From: an uncultured Prevotellaceae bacterium
Lineage (GTDB): Bacteria; Bacteroidota; Bacteroidia; Bacteroidales; Bacteroidaceae
DNA: 64,000 nt
Assembly: GCA_947176535.1 (NCBI GenBank)
Contig: CAMWQU010000011.1
Coordinates: forward strand, 1-64,000
Reading direction: 5' to 3'
The translations under genes were made by a program, and so were the position numbers. Positions within the stretch are counted from its first letter, which is position 1. Each line of letters starts with the position of its first letter. Of this stretch, positions 8,365 to 18,284 are shown in pieces. The notes under the pieces are model-generated. The model searched no databases and had not been told where the DNA came from. It was given only the letters and a program-made list of their open reading frames with translations.

Positions 8365-8395
8365 TTTCCCACCTCACAATAAATCGTTATCTTTG
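8365..8395 (+). promoter_or_regulatory. ruvB promoter
   Basis: TTTC at 8365-8368, 19 bp, then TATCTTTG at 8388-8395. The box ends only 8 bp before the chosen ATG, leaving almost no leader. Confidence 0.65.
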
Positions 8396-8403
8396 TGGCC
8401 ATA

Positions 8404-9447
8404 ATGATGGAGGAAGATTTCGACATACGCGAGCAGCGCAATGCGGGCGAGCGCGACTTCGAGAACGCCCTGCGGCCGCTACGCTTCGGGGACTTCAGCG
8501 GCCAGACCAAGGTCACGGACAACCTGCGCGTCTTCGTGGAGGCCGCCCGTTACCGGGGCGAGCCCCTCGACCACACGCTTCTGCACGGCCCTCCGGGACT
8601 GGGCAAGACCACGCTGTCGAACATCATCGCCAACGAGCTGGGGGTGGGCTTCAAAATCACCAGCGGCCCCGTACTCGACAAGCCCGGCGACCTCGCGGGA
8701 CTGCTCACCTCACTGGAGCCCAACGACGTGCTGTTCATCGACGAAATCCATCGTCTCTCGCCCGTCGTGGAGGAATACCTCTATTCGGCTATGGAGGACT
8801 ACCGCATCGACATCATGATAGACAAAGGGCCCTCGGCGCGCTCCATTCAGATTGACCTCAACCCCTTCACATTAGTGGGGGCGACCACGCGCAGCGGACT
8901 GCTCACGGCCCCTTTGCGCGCCCGCTTCGGCATCAATCTGCACCTCGAGTACTACGATGCCGCCACGCTGAAGACCATCGTCGTGCGCTCGGCGGGCATT
9001 TTGGGCGTGCCCATCGACGACGAAGCCGCCGCCGAGATAGCCGGTCGCAGTCGCGGAACGCCACGCATAGCCAACGCCCTCCTGCGCCGTGTGCGCGACT
9101 TCGCGCAGGTGCGCGGCAACGGCCGGATAGACCTCGGCATCGCCCGTTTCGCCCTTGAGGCGCTGAACATCGACAAGCACGGACTGGACGAGATAGACAA
9201 CCGGATTCTGCTGACCATCATTGACAAATTCAAGGGCGGCCCCGTGGGCATAAGCACCATAGCGACAGCCATCGGCGAGGATGCCGGCACCGTGGAGGAG
9301 GTCTACGAACCGTTCCTCATCAAGGAGGGCTTCATCAAGCGCACCCCGCGCGGCCGCGAAGTCACCGAGCAGGCCTACACCCACCTCGGACGCACCCTCG
9401 GCACGCGCATGGGCGACACGGCCCTGCAGGGCGACCTGTTCAGCTAA
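8404..9447 (+). CDS. ruvB: Holliday junction branch migration helicase RuvB
   Basis: A 347-residue AAA+ motor that drives branch migration with RuvA. Walker A is GPPGLGKT at residues 62-69, Walker B is FIDEIHRL, and sensor 1 ([18 protein letters not shown]) includes the arginine-finger region. The C-terminal winged helix ends the protein ([20 protein letters not shown]). A GTG at 8395 is in frame but its G is the last base of the promoter box, so ATG 8404 (or 8407) is chosen. The transcript would begin almost at the start codon. tyrS follows 32 bp later on the same strand. ruvA and ruvC are not nearby. Confidence 0.96.
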   Translation: MMEEDFDIREQRNAGERDFENALRPLRFGDFSGQTKVTDNLRVFVEAARYRGEPLDHTLLHGPPGLGKTTLSNIIANELGVGFKITSGPVLDKPGDLAGLLTSLEPNDVLFIDEIHRLSPVVEEYLYSAMEDYRIDIMIDKGPSARSIQIDLNPFTLVGATTRSGLLTAPLRARFGINLHLEYYDAATLKTIVVRSAGILGVPIDDEAAAEIAGRSRGTPRIANALLRRVRDFAQVRGNGRIDLGIARFALEALNIDKHGLDEIDNRILLTIIDKFKGGPVGISTIATAIGEDAGTVEEVYEPFLIKEGFIKRTPRGREVTEQAYTHLGRTLGTRMGDTALQGDLFS

Positions 9448-9479
9448 ATAAGAAGTCAATTTAATAAGGAATACTATAC

Positions 9480-10781
9480 ATGAACTTTGTAGAAGAACTA
9501 AGATGGAGGGGCATGCTACATACCATGATGCCCGGAACCGAAGAAATGCTGAGTAAGGGTATGCAGACGGCCTACCTGGGCATAGACCCCACGGCCGACA
9601 GCCTGCATATCGGTCACTTGTGCGGCGTCATGATGCTGCGCCACTTCCAGCGCTGCGGCCACAAGCCCATCGCGCTGCTCGGAGGAGCCACCGGCATGAT
9701 TGGCGACCCCAGCGGAAAGAGTCAGGAACGCAACCTGCTGGACGAGGAAACCCTGCGCCACAACGTGGCCTGCATCCGCGAGCAGTTGGCCCGCTTCCTC
9801 GACTTCGACTCGGACGCGCCCAACGCCGCCGAATTAGTGAACAACTACGACTGGATGAAGGACTTCACGTTCCTTGCCTTTGCCCGCGACATCGGCAAGT
9901 GCATCACCGTCAATTACATGATGGCCAAGGACAGTGTGAAACGTCGCCTCAACGGAGAGTTCCAGGAGGGTATGTCGTTCACCGAGTTCACCTATCAGCT
10001 CCTGCAGGGCTACGACTTCCTCCACCTCTATCAGGAGAAGGGCTGCCGCCTGCAGATGGGAGGCAGCGACCAGTGGGGCAACATCACCACCGGCACCGAG
10101 CTCATCCGTCGCAAACTGGGCGTGGAGAATGAGGCTTTCGCGCTGACCTGTCCGCTCATCACCAAGGCCGACGGCAAGAAGTTCGGCAAGACGGAGCAGG
10201 GCAACGTATGGCTCGACCGCAACCGCACCTCGCCCTACGTCTTCTATCAGTTCTGGCTGAACGTGGGCGACGAGGAGGCCGAACGCTACATCCGGATTTT
10301 CACCTCCCTGGACAAGGAGACCATCGACGCCCTCATCGAGGAGCACCGCGCCGACCCCGGCCGTCGCATCCTGCAGAAGCGTCTGGCCGAGGAAGTTACC
10401 GTCATGGTGCACGGGCGCGAGGAGTACGAACTGGCTCTCGAAGCCTCCAACATCCTCTTCGGCAAGGCCACGAAGGAGAGCCTCGTGCGTCTCGACGAAA
10501 ACACGCTGCTCGACGTCTTCAGCGGTGTGCCTCACTTCGAGGTGAGTCGCGAACTGCTCGACGGCGACGGATGCAAGGCCGTAGACCTCTTTGCCGGGCA
10601 CACGCCCTGCTTCGCCTCGAAGGGGGAGATGCGCAAACTCGTGCAGGGTGGCGGCGTTTCGCTCAATAAGGAGAAACTTCAGGATTTCGACCGTATGGTT
10701 ACTTCCGCCGACCTGCTCGACCGGAAGTACCTCCTTGTCCAGCAGGGCAAGAAGAAATACTTCCTGCTGATAGTGAAGTAA
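9480..10781 (+). CDS. tyrS: Tyrosyl-tRNA synthetase
   Basis: A 433-residue class I synthetase that charges tRNA-Tyr. The HIGH motif appears as LHIGH at residues 42-46 within [15 protein letters not shown]. The KMSKS loop appears as KFGKT, a usual TyrRS variant. The C-terminal 70 residues form an S4-like RNA-binding domain ([10 protein letters not shown]). The length is normal for the bacterial long form. It lies 32 bp after ruvB with no promoter box between, so the two are probably cotranscribed; a hairpin follows its stop. Confidence 0.96.
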   Translation: MNFVEELRWRGMLHTMMPGTEEMLSKGMQTAYLGIDPTADSLHIGHLCGVMMLRHFQRCGHKPIALLGGATGMIGDPSGKSQERNLLDEETLRHNVACIREQLARFLDFDSDAPNAAELVNNYDWMKDFTFLAFARDIGKCITVNYMMAKDSVKRRLNGEFQEGMSFTEFTYQLLQGYDFLHLYQEKGCRLQMGGSDQWGNITTGTELIRRKLGVENEAFALTCPLITKADGKKFGKTEQGNVWLDRNRTSPYVFYQFWLNVGDEEAERYIRIFTSLDKETIDALIEEHRADPGRRILQKRLAEEVTVMVHGREEYELALEASNILFGKATKESLVRLDENTLLDVFSGVPHFEVSRELLDGDGCKAVDLFAGHTPCFASKGEMRKLVQGGGVSLNKEKLQDFDRMVTSADLLDRKYLLVQQGKKKYFLLIVK

Positions 10782-10798
10782 GCGGAGACCGAAAACGA

Positions 10799-10839
10799 GG
10801 AGCCGTGTATGGACTTGTGGAAAAGTCATACACGGCTCC
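10799..10839 (+). terminator. Hairpin after tyrS
   Basis: GGAGCCGTGTATG at 10799-10811 pairs with CATACACGGCTCC at 10827-10839 across a 15-nt loop. The T-run behind it is weak. It sits between convergent tyrS and the LRR gene and may serve both. Confidence 0.6.
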
Positions 10840-10871
10840 TTGCGTTGTCAGCTTGTGTGGCCTTACCGCTG

Positions 10872-12419
10872 TCAGAGTCCTTCGGGAGCAGCCCAGAATA
10901 CCTCCTCATCGGTAGTCATCCGGCTGCCATAGTGCATGCCCTCCGGCACTAAATAGATGTGGTTGTCGTTGGTGGTAGCGGGCTGCGGAGTCGAATAAAT
11001 GAATCCTTCAGGTTCGGCGCGGTTCACCGTGTTGCACCCCATGATGTAGAGATTCTTGGCCATGTACTCTTTAAGGTAATGCTCCACCGTCTGCTTGCTC
11101 TGGTGGTTCCAGTTGGCGTAGTCATTGAGTAGGAGAGGCTCGTCGGCAATCAGTCGGCTCCTGACCTCCGCCGGTCCGAGCATCACGCCATTCTCGTCCG
11201 TCACCCACGCGTCGAAGGTCGGGTCCACCCACACCCACTTTCCGAGGTCGCGGCTCCATGCGACTGTAATGACATGACTGTCGCCGTCCGAGAATTTGGG
11301 AATACACGTGAGGTAGCGGGCCGGAATGCCCTCCGCCATCAGCACCTCGGCGAGCATCAGGGCCATCATGCGGCAGTTGAAGCCGGGGTCTTTGGTCTGC
11401 TGCGCGTCATACAGGGCCCGGAAGTTCCATGGGATGTCTTTCAAGTAGCGAGCACTACCATCGTGGCGGATGCTCTCGTGGACGAAGTGGAGCAGATTTT
11501 TCATGCGGCTCAGTTCATCCCCGTCTCCGGCAATGCTGTCGAGATTGAAGCGGTTGCGGGTCTCCGTCAGGAGGCTGTCGGATGGGGGAGCGTAGGAGAA
11601 AGCCACTTTTTCGCCGCCTCGGGTGTAGGGAGGCGTCTTTTTCAGCAGTTCCAGTTTGGCGAGTTGCATCTCCGGGTCGTCAAACTTCGTCCCCTTTTTC
11701 CACTCGGCCATAAGTTCCGAGATACCGTACAGCTCCAGCACATGCGGAAATTGTCCGCCGCCGCTAATCAGCTTTGCCTCCTTGAAGAGCAACTTACCGT
11801 TCTCGCATGCCAGCGAGTGTTTGATGAACTCGCTTACCTTCCGGGCATCGGGCATCAGCTTCGCTTTCTTGGCCAGCAGTTCCTCATCGCCGGTTTCCGG
11901 CAGCATATCTTTAGAGAATGAGATAATCACGGCACCGTTTATTTCATAGCCCTTGAAGTTGGGGCAGTCCGGGTTCTCGCCGAAAGCCATCCGCACGGAA
12001 AGTCCGTTCAGAACGATTTTCTCCGCTTTCGGGCAGTTATACAGACACGGCATGTATGCCGAGAAAATCGGGCCCGAGAAAGTGACCGTGCGGAGCTCGG
12101 GGCAGGCGACGAAGCACCAGTGTTTAATGTAACCCACAAGTCCGCGGAACTCTACGGTTTCCAGTGCAGGACACCCCTCAAATGACCTTCCCTCCACAAT
12201 GTTCACGTCTCCGTCATATACGAGGCGTTTCAGGTTGGGGAAGTTCTCCTTGTCGATTTTCAGGGCTACGTCCAGATTGCCTTTCACGACCACTTCTGTC
12301 CATGTCTGCGTATTGCCCAGTTTGCCACGGGCAATGTCCGAACTGCGTAGGGTGACTTTGCGCCCTGCTGCACTTATACCGATGGCCGCCACGGCCAGCA
12401 TTAAAAGAATACGTTTCAT
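10872..12419 (-). CDS. Secreted leucine-rich-repeat / transglutaminase-like protein
   Basis: A 515-residue protein with a signal peptide (about residues 1-19). Residues about 45-160 form irregular BspA-type leucine-rich repeats (PNLKRLVYDGD, CPALETVEFRG, CPELRTVTFSG). Residues about 300-410 look like a transglutaminase/protease-like fold, with a candidate triad C349 (FNCRMMAL), H382 (SHVITVAW) and D399 (WVWVDPTFDAW). It could cleave or cross-link peptides, or bind without catalysis. It lies 29 bp behind the ABC ATPase gene and appears to be the last gene of the export operon, which makes it a candidate partner or cargo of that system. That link is inferred from position only. Confidence 0.75.
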   Translation of the reverse strand: MKRILLMLAVAAIGISAAGRKVTLRSSDIARGKLGNTQTWTEVVVKGNLDVALKIDKENFPNLKRLVYDGDVNIVEGRSFEGCPALETVEFRGLVGYIKHWCFVACPELRTVTFSGPIFSAYMPCLYNCPKAEKIVLNGLSVRMAFGENPDCPNFKGYEINGAVIISFSKDMLPETGDEELLAKKAKLMPDARKVSEFIKHSLACENGKLLFKEAKLISGGGQFPHVLELYGISELMAEWKKGTKFDDPEMQLAKLELLKKTPPYTRGGEKVAFSYAPPSDSLLTETRNRFNLDSIAGDGDELSRMKNLLHFVHESIRHDGSARYLKDIPWNFRALYDAQQTKDPGFNCRMMALMLAEVLMAEGIPARYLTCIPKFSDGDSHVITVAWSRDLGKWVWVDPTFDAWVTDENGVMLGPAEVRSRLIADEPLLLNDYANWNHQSKQTVEHYLKEYMAKNLYIMGCNTVNRAEPEGFIYSTPQPATTNDNHIYLVPEGMHYGSRMTTDEEVFWAAPEGL

Positions 12420-12448
12420 AGTTTAAGTATTTTTTTAGGTTAGGTTAT

Positions 12449-13171
12449 TCAGACAAGCATACCGTCGAGCATCTCTACGATGCGGTGGGCATACTGGGCA
12501 TCCCGCTGGGAGTGGGTGACCATGATAATCGTGGTGCCCTCTTGGTTCAGTTGGGTGAGCAGTTGCATCACCTCCAGTCCGTTGCGGGAGTCGAGGTTTC
12601 CCGTGGGCTCGTCGGCCAGAATGATTTTGGGATTGGACACCACGGCGCGTGCGATGGCCACACGCTGCTGCTGACCGCCGCTCAACTGATGGGGATAGTG
12701 CTTGGCGCGATGACTGATGGCCATGCGCTTCAGGATTTCCTGCACCCGCTGCTTGCGCTCGTCAGCCGGAATGCCAAGGTAGCGCAGCGGCAGTTCCACG
12801 TTCTGCTCCACGTTCAGTTCGTCAATGAGATTGAACGACTGGAAGACGAAGCCAATCTTTCCCTTGCGGGCGTGGGTGCGCTGCCGCTCGTGCAGCCGGC
12901 CCACTTCCTCGCCGTCCAGCAGGTAGGTGCCCTCCGTGGGATTGTCGAGCAGGCCGAGGATGTTGAGCAAGGTGGACTTGCCGCAGCCGCTGGGGCCCAT
13001 GATGGCCAGAAATTCGCCATCCTTCACCTCTAATGATACTCCGCCGAGGGCGATGGTCTCTATCTCTTCGGTGCGGAAAATCTTTTTGACGTCCGAAAGC
13101 TGAAGTCTCACTGCCGGCTGTTCTGCGGGGGAGGAAACGGGTTGTAGGTTCTCTGTATTCATAGTAGTCAT
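12449..13171 (-). CDS. ABC transporter ATP-binding protein (MacB/LolD type)
   Basis: A 240-residue ATPase. Walker A GPSGCGKS lies at residues 59-66, the signature LSGGQ at 163-167 and Walker B IILADE at 183-188; the H-loop follows (MVTHS). It resembles the ATPases paired with FtsX/MacB permeases in export or lipoprotein release. The first 22 residues are a non-conserved tail, and an ATG three codons in is an alternative start. It follows the large permease by 58 bp and presumably powers it in a mechanotransmission-type machine together with the HlyD-like adaptor and TolC-like channel encoded upstream. Confidence 0.92.
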   Translation of the reverse strand: MTTMNTENLQPVSSPAEQPAVRLQLSDVKKIFRTEEIETIALGGVSLEVKDGEFLAIMGPSGCGKSTLLNILGLLDNPTEGTYLLDGEEVGRLHERQRTHARKGKIGFVFQSFNLIDELNVEQNVELPLRYLGIPADERKQRVQEILKRMAISHRAKHYPHQLSGGQQQRVAIARAVVSNPKIILADEPTGNLDSRNGLEVMQLLTQLNQEGTTIIMVTHSQRDAQYAHRIVEMLDGMLV

Positions 13172-13229
13172 AATTATAAAACGTTTTTGGGTTGTTTACT
13201 GATAAAGGTTAGTCCGTGGCGGATGTCCT

Positions 13230-15686
13230 TTACTCGGTTTTGATGGTTTCGATGGGATTCATCGTAGCAGCTTTCCACGATTGCAGGGCTACGGTGGTGA
13301 GTATGATGGTCGTTATGGCCGCGAAGGTCAGGGGGAAGAGCCACAGCGGAATGGCGGTGCGCTCGACAAAGTTCTGTAGCCAGTATTCGCCGATGGCCCA
13401 TGCCACGGGAGCGGCCACGATGAAGGACACGACAACAAGCCACAGGTAGCGGACAAGGAACAGTTGTAGTATTTGGCCCGACGTGGAGCCCATCAGCTTG
13501 CGGATGCCGATTTCCTTGCGGCGGTATTCGCTCTCGAACATGGTCAGGCAGAAGATGCCGACGAGCGTCAGCGCAAGGCACAGCAGGGTGAAGCGCAGCA
13601 TCTGCTGGAAGAAGCGGAACTCATCCTGATACAGCAGTTCGAGGGATTGGTCGAGGAAGCGGACGTCTATGCTGACCTCGCTCTTCTCGCCGTCTGCCAT
13701 TTCCTGCAGTTTCTGCTGTATGCTTGCCCGCACGGCACGCTTGTCCATGCCGGCACCGATGCGCACGTTCACGATGCGCAACTGGTCGCCCCAATCGCTG
13801 TATGCCGGCCCCATGGTGAAGAAAGCGAGAGGGTCTTCGTTGCGGTTCTGATGAATGGAGGCGAAGCGCACGTTCTCGCATACGCCGATGACGGGAAGGT
13901 CTTTCGCCAGCAGGGGTTTGTCCATCTCCACCCAGCTCCAGTTGTCGCGTGCGGCCTTGTTGATGATGTACACGTCTCCGTCGTGCTGTTCGAAGTCGCG
14001 CCCCTCTATGACGGATATGCCCATCGTGCGCAGGTAGTGCCAGTCGCAGGGCATGCAGGTGAATGTTACGACGTGGTCGTCATCACCGCGTCCCCACTGC
14101 ATATACGTGGTCTGCGAACCGAGGATGAATCTTGAGAACGCAACGTCCGTCACTCCTCCTATGCCCAGCAACTCCGAGCGGATGGCCTCTTTCTGACCGT
14201 AGATTTCCGTGGGCAGCACGGCATAGCACACTTCGTCCTTGTCGAAACCGTAGTCGCTGGTGTAGATGAAGTGGCTCTGTAGCCACAGTATGCCGATGTA
14301 CAGGGAAATGAGGGACGATGCGATGATCTGAACCGTCACGAGGGCGGTGCGGAGCCGGCGGCCTTTGGGAGTCAGGCCGAACGTGCCTTGCAGGGCCATG
14401 GCAGGCTTGAACGAGGTGACGTACCACGCCGGATAGGTGCCGGCTGCAAGGCCGACGAGCGCGGCCGCACCGAGCGTCAGGGCCGCGAGAGGCAGATGGT
14501 CGGCGGGGCTGAGACTGCCGTTCCACAGGGTGCCGTGTTCGGTGGCGGCGCAGGCAACGATGGCGAGGCCCAGTGCGGCGGCCAGCAGACACCATGTCAC
14601 GGATTCCGCTACAAGCGAGAGCGTCAGGCTCTTGCGTGTGGCACCCATCACGCGGCGGATGTTGATGCCGCGCACCCGGATGGGGCTTTGGGCCAGCGTG
14701 AAGTTGAGGAAGTTGATGAACGTCACGAGCAGGATAATTGCCGCGCTGATGCGCAGAATCCACAAAGCCATGGTATTGCCCCGGTCTTTCGAAGATACGC
14801 CCGAGAAGTAGGTTTCGGTGAGGGGAACCACCCGCAGGTTAAGGTTTTCTCCGAATTCTCTTTCTAATGCCTTGTCCAATTCCTTGTCGAACTCAGCTTT
14901 CTCCGTTTCGCTCATCTTGTCGTAGTTATATTCGGCATACGTGCTGGTTATGAACGTTTTGTACATACAGTCTCTTGCTCTCGCCAGAAAGTTGGTTCTG
15001 AACTCCTCGCAGTCCACGCCTTCGTGCACTTTCAGGTAGCCTTCGTAAGACCATTCTCCCCAGTTTTCGCGATTGAAATCTCCCAAAGCAAAGTACAGAC
15101 GGTTGTCCAGCATGCAGTTGTCGGGGAAATCCCGGTAGACGCCGGTCACCGTGACGGAGTCCTTGCCGTTCCACAGGGCCATGCCGGCCGCCATCTCCGT
15201 TCCGAAGAAGCGGCGGGCCATCGAGGCCGGTATCAGAACGAACGATTCGTTTTCCTCATACGTGGACTTTCCGTCCAGCATTTCCATGCCGAAAGGCACG
15301 AGTGTGTTGCTGATAGACTGGATAGGGCAGGACACGGGCGTGTCGTTAAGATAGTAATCCCAGTCGCCCTCCCAACCCATTACGATGCCGGATTCCACCT
15401 CGGGCATCTCCATGAGTAGCTCGTGGTACGGCCGACTTGCGTTCGCCCCCCATGGTGCATCGGAGTTCATTTTTCCTTCGACCCGGAATATGCGTTCCAC
15501 GTCCGGTATCGAAAGGTTGTACTGGGACTGGAACTGTATCTGCGTCGCCATCATGTAGAAGGCGGCGAAAGCCAGTGTCAGCCCCGTCAGGTTCAGTACC
15601 GTGGCTGTCTTGAACCGTCGGGCCATGTAGTACATGCCTCGCAGTATCTCGCCACGGAAGAGTGTGATGTTGTGTGTGAATCTCAT
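13230..15686 (-). CDS. ABC transporter permease, FtsX/MacB type
   Basis: An 818-residue inner-membrane protein. It has an N-terminal membrane segment (about residues 28-48) and a MacB-like periplasmic domain (about 50-310). A group of membrane helices follows around residues 310-460, then a second periplasmic domain. The final FtsX core has three helices; its conserved stretch EYRRKEIGIRKLMGS is near residue 720. This double-FtsX layout is typical of Bacteroidetes. It encodes the permease of the export system and sits between the adaptor gene (19 bp gap) and the ATPase gene. The substrate is unknown. Confidence 0.9.
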   Translation of the reverse strand: MRFTHNITLFRGEILRGMYYMARRFKTATVLNLTGLTLAFAAFYMMATQIQFQSQYNLSIPDVERIFRVEGKMNSDAPWGANASRPYHELLMEMPEVESGIVMGWEGDWDYYLNDTPVSCPIQSISNTLVPFGMEMLDGKSTYEENESFVLIPASMARRFFGTEMAAGMALWNGKDSVTVTGVYRDFPDNCMLDNRLYFALGDFNRENWGEWSYEGYLKVHEGVDCEEFRTNFLARARDCMYKTFITSTYAEYNYDKMSETEKAEFDKELDKALEREFGENLNLRVVPLTETYFSGVSSKDRGNTMALWILRISAAIILLVTFINFLNFTLAQSPIRVRGINIRRVMGATRKSLTLSLVAESVTWCLLAAALGLAIVACAATEHGTLWNGSLSPADHLPLAALTLGAAALVGLAAGTYPAWYVTSFKPAMALQGTFGLTPKGRRLRTALVTVQIIASSLISLYIGILWLQSHFIYTSDYGFDKDEVCYAVLPTEIYGQKEAIRSELLGIGGVTDVAFSRFILGSQTTYMQWGRGDDDHVVTFTCMPCDWHYLRTMGISVIEGRDFEQHDGDVYIINKAARDNWSWVEMDKPLLAKDLPVIGVCENVRFASIHQNRNEDPLAFFTMGPAYSDWGDQLRIVNVRIGAGMDKRAVRASIQQKLQEMADGEKSEVSIDVRFLDQSLELLYQDEFRFFQQMLRFTLLCLALTLVGIFCLTMFESEYRRKEIGIRKLMGSTSGQILQLFLVRYLWLVVVSFIVAAPVAWAIGEYWLQNFVERTAIPLWLFPLTFAAITTIILTTVALQSWKAATMNPIETIKTE

Positions 15687-15705
15687 ACGATAGATGTTTT
15701 TGGGG

Positions 15706-16959
15706 TTATTTTATTTCCAGTATTTCATAGTCTTTGTAAGCCTCGTAGCCGCTGGTGATGACGCGCTCGCCGGGTTCCAGCCCTTCGACGACCTCATAGT
15801 AGCGGGGATTCTGCCGGCCGATGCGTATCGGGCGGCGATAGGCTTTCGTGCCGTCTTTCGACAAAACGAATATCCATTGTCCGCCGGTCATTTGGAAGAA
15901 CGCGCCGCGGGGGATGAGTATGGCCTGTTCGCTCTCGCCCAGTTCCACGTTGAGGTAGAACGTCTGTCCGCGGCGGAGCTTCTCGGGACGTGTACGGCCG
16001 AAGGTGAAATCGACGCGGAACTTTCCCTGTCTGACTTCGGGATATACCTTGCGCAGCGTCATCTGATAGGGTTTGCCCTCGCGCTCGAAGGTGGCCGTGA
16101 GGTCCGGGCTGAAGCAGTCGATGTAGCGTTCGTCCACCTGCGCCTGCACCTTGTAGTCACGGAGGTCGTTAATCTGTCCGATCATCTGTCCGGCCGAGAG
16201 GAGTTGTCCCAGTTCCACGTCGAGCAGACCCAGTTCGCCGTCGATGGCGGAGCGCACCTCCATGTTGTCCTTCCGCTGCCGCACGAGGAGTACGTTGCGC
16301 TGCATATTGGCGAGGTTGTCCTCCATCTGGTCTATCTGCACCGAGCGGTAGATGCTGTCCTGCCGGAGCCGGGAGCTGATGAGTTTGCGCTTGCGGGTGG
16401 CCAGTTCGTAGTCTTCCTCGCTCTGGGTGTACTGCTCACGACTGATGAGCTTTTCCTCGAAGAGGCGTTTGTTCTGCTCGTAGTTGCGGCGTTTGCGCTC
16501 CACGTCGATGTCCAACTGCGCCGCCTCGGTCAGGTTGTTCAGCCTGTCCTGCTCCATGGCCACCCGTGTGTTGCGCAGCAGGTTCTGCTTCTCGGCCAGT
16601 TCGGCTTCGGCGTTGAGGATTTGCAGTTCCAGACCGGCGTTCTGCAGGCGAACGATGACGTCGCCCTTGCGGACTTTCGCTCCTTCCTCCACGACCTTCT
16701 CCACCACAAGGCCACCCTCTTCCGGCGCAATCTGCACCACCTCGATGGGCATCACCTGTCCGCTTGTCCGGACGTAATCCTTGAACTTGTTCTGCTGCAC
16801 TTCGCTAATCGTCAGCATATCTTTCTCCACCCGCAGCGTGTTGCTGTGGTTGCCCCATATCACCCATGCGATGGCTGTTGTCACGACCACCGCTGCTGCG
16901 GCCGGCACCCACCACTTGCGTAGCTTTTCGCCACGTGTCTTTTCTATCTTTCTGTCCAT
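15706..16959 (-). CDS. Periplasmic adaptor protein, HlyD/RND family
   Basis: A 417-residue membrane-fusion protein. One N-terminal membrane anchor (about residues 16-36) is followed by a beta-barrel/lipoyl half-motif, a long alpha-helical hairpin (about 115-240, rich in E, K, R and Q), the second lipoyl half and C-terminal barrel domains (ILIPRGAFFQMTGGQWIFVL). Such proteins bridge an inner-membrane pump and an outer-membrane TolC-type channel. Its start lies 16 bases inside the 3' end of the TolC-like gene, which implies tight translational coupling. The permease gene follows after 19 bp. Confidence 0.92.
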   Translation of the reverse strand: MDRKIEKTRGEKLRKWWVPAAAAVVVTTAIAWVIWGNHSNTLRVEKDMLTISEVQQNKFKDYVRTSGQVMPIEVVQIAPEEGGLVVEKVVEEGAKVRKGDVIVRLQNAGLELQILNAEAELAEKQNLLRNTRVAMEQDRLNNLTEAAQLDIDVERKRRNYEQNKRLFEEKLISREQYTQSEEDYELATRKRKLISSRLRQDSIYRSVQIDQMEDNLANMQRNVLLVRQRKDNMEVRSAIDGELGLLDVELGQLLSAGQMIGQINDLRDYKVQAQVDERYIDCFSPDLTATFEREGKPYQMTLRKVYPEVRQGKFRVDFTFGRTRPEKLRRGQTFYLNVELGESEQAILIPRGAFFQMTGGQWIFVLSKDGTKAYRRPIRIGRQNPRYYEVVEGLEPGERVITSGYEAYKDYEILEIK

Positions 16960-18284
16960 GTTCTTTCCTCCTTTGTCTTTGTGTGTTGCGGCACCATGGC
17001 CACACCGTTATAATATAAAGCCAGTCGTCTCTTCACCTCTGCCAGCAGCCGTGCCTGCAGCAGGCGGGCCCGGCTGTTCAGCAGGTTGGCCGAAGTCACC
17101 GTCACGTCGATGGCCGTGGAAAGTCCCTCGGCCCATTGCAGCCTCACTAAGGCGTAGGCCATGCTGTCGGCCGCCACTTTGCGCATCATTCCCTCGGTCT
17201 CGCGGCGGTAAGCCTCCGCGTCCATCACGGCCTCGCGCCGCAGGAGTTCCAGTTCGCTCCGCTTCTGCTCGTAGTTTTCGCACGCATATCTGTAATTGTT
17301 GCGCGCCCGGCGGATGCCCATCATCGTACCGAACCGTCCGAAGAGCGGGAAACTGATGTTTGCCGCCACCCATTCGCCCCGGTGGTTCCGCATCTGGTTG
17401 CCCCAGTTCGTCTGCGAAGGCACGTCTAATGTCTTGTAGAACGACGTACTCCATCCGCCCGAAAGGGAAATCGAGGGCCAGAGGGAGGCTTTGGCGCGGC
17501 GCAGTCCCAGCCGTGCCGTCTCCATTTGGTAGTAGGCCTGCCGCTCCTCGGAAAGGAACTCCCGCTTCTCCGCCGTCTCGGCCGGGAAGTCCGCCACGAT
17601 GTCTTCCGTCAGCAGTTCCTCCTCTGCGGGCCAGTTCATGGTCTCTTTCAGTCGCATCAGGGCCGTTTCCATGCGGTTCTGCTGTCTCACCACTTCCACT
17701 TCCGTCTCTGCGGCCTGTGCCTCCATCTGCGCCACGTCGCCGGGCGTCTTGCGGCCCACCTCCTCCAGCAGGCGGGTCTGCCGGAGCAGCAGTTCTCCTT
17801 CTTTCTGTTTCTCCTCGGCCATCGCCACGGTGCCTTTATAATAGAGCACATCCACGTAGGCCTGCAACGTGGCGAGAGCCACCTCATCCTCCTGCCGGCT
17901 GAGGGCCGACTTCCCCATGAGCACATCCACACGGGCCGCACGCAGGGCGTGGATGCGGGCCAGCCCGTTGAACACGGGCAGCGAGGCCGACACGCCGAAG
18001 CCGTTGGAAAACGTCGTCACATTCGTGTACGTATTCGTCTCAGGGTCGATACCGCGTCCGAAGTTGTACTGCGCCGAGCCGCTTGCCGACACGTAGGGCA
18101 GGAAGCTCCCGATGGCCTCAAACCGGTTGGCCTGGTAGCTGTCTAACGAGAGCGTCGCTTTCCTCACGTTGCGGTTGTGTGTCACGGCGTAGGCCATGCA
18201 CTCGTCGGCACTCATGCTCCGCTGTGCCGCCGCGCCGGCGCAGCCCAGAAGGACGAGGAATAAAGTTGTTGCCGCGTACTTCAT
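16944..18284 (-). CDS. TolC-family outer membrane channel
   Basis: A 446-residue protein with a signal peptide (about residues 1-20, ending GAAAQ). The body shows the two-fold alpha-helical repeat of outer-membrane efflux proteins, with long amphipathic helices at about 30-210 and 240-430 and an NFGRGIDPETN strand region near residue 75. It should form the trimeric exit duct for the export system. Its start overlaps the stop of the DUF2807 gene in an ATGA, and its 3' end overlaps the adaptor gene by 16 bp. Confidence 0.92.
   Translation of the reverse strand: MKYAATTLFLVLLGCAGAAAQRSMSADECMAYAVTHNRNVRKATLSLDSYQANRFEAIGSFLPYVSASGSAQYNFGRGIDPETNTYTNVTTFSNGFGVSASLPVFNGLARIHALRAARVDVLMGKSALSRQEDEVALATLQAYVDVLYYKGTVAMAEEKQKEGELLLRQTRLLEEVGRKTPGDVAQMEAQAAETEVEVVRQQNRMETALMRLKETMNWPAEEELLTEDIVADFPAETAEKREFLSEERQAYYQMETARLGLRRAKASLWPSISLSGGWSTSFYKTLDVPSQTNWGNQMRNHRGEWVAANISFPLFGRFGTMMGIRRARNNYRYACENYEQKRSELELLRREAVMDAEAYRRETEGMMRKVAADSMAYALVRLQWAEGLSTAIDVTVTSANLLNSRARLLQARLLAEVKRRLALYYNGVAMVPQHTKTKEERTWTER

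Larger units (their letters stand above)
8004..8403. other. Divergent intergenic region between the barrel gene and ruvB
   Basis: This 400-bp gap holds the promoter of the minus-strand barrel gene near its left end, the family D palindromic array at 8180-8267 in its middle, and the ruvB promoter at its right end. Open frames across it have no start context and look non-coding. Confidence 0.7.

Noticed and set aside
8395-8397. GTG start of ruvB
   Set aside because: Its first base is the last base of the -7 box; ATG 8404 is nine bases further and matches the family start.
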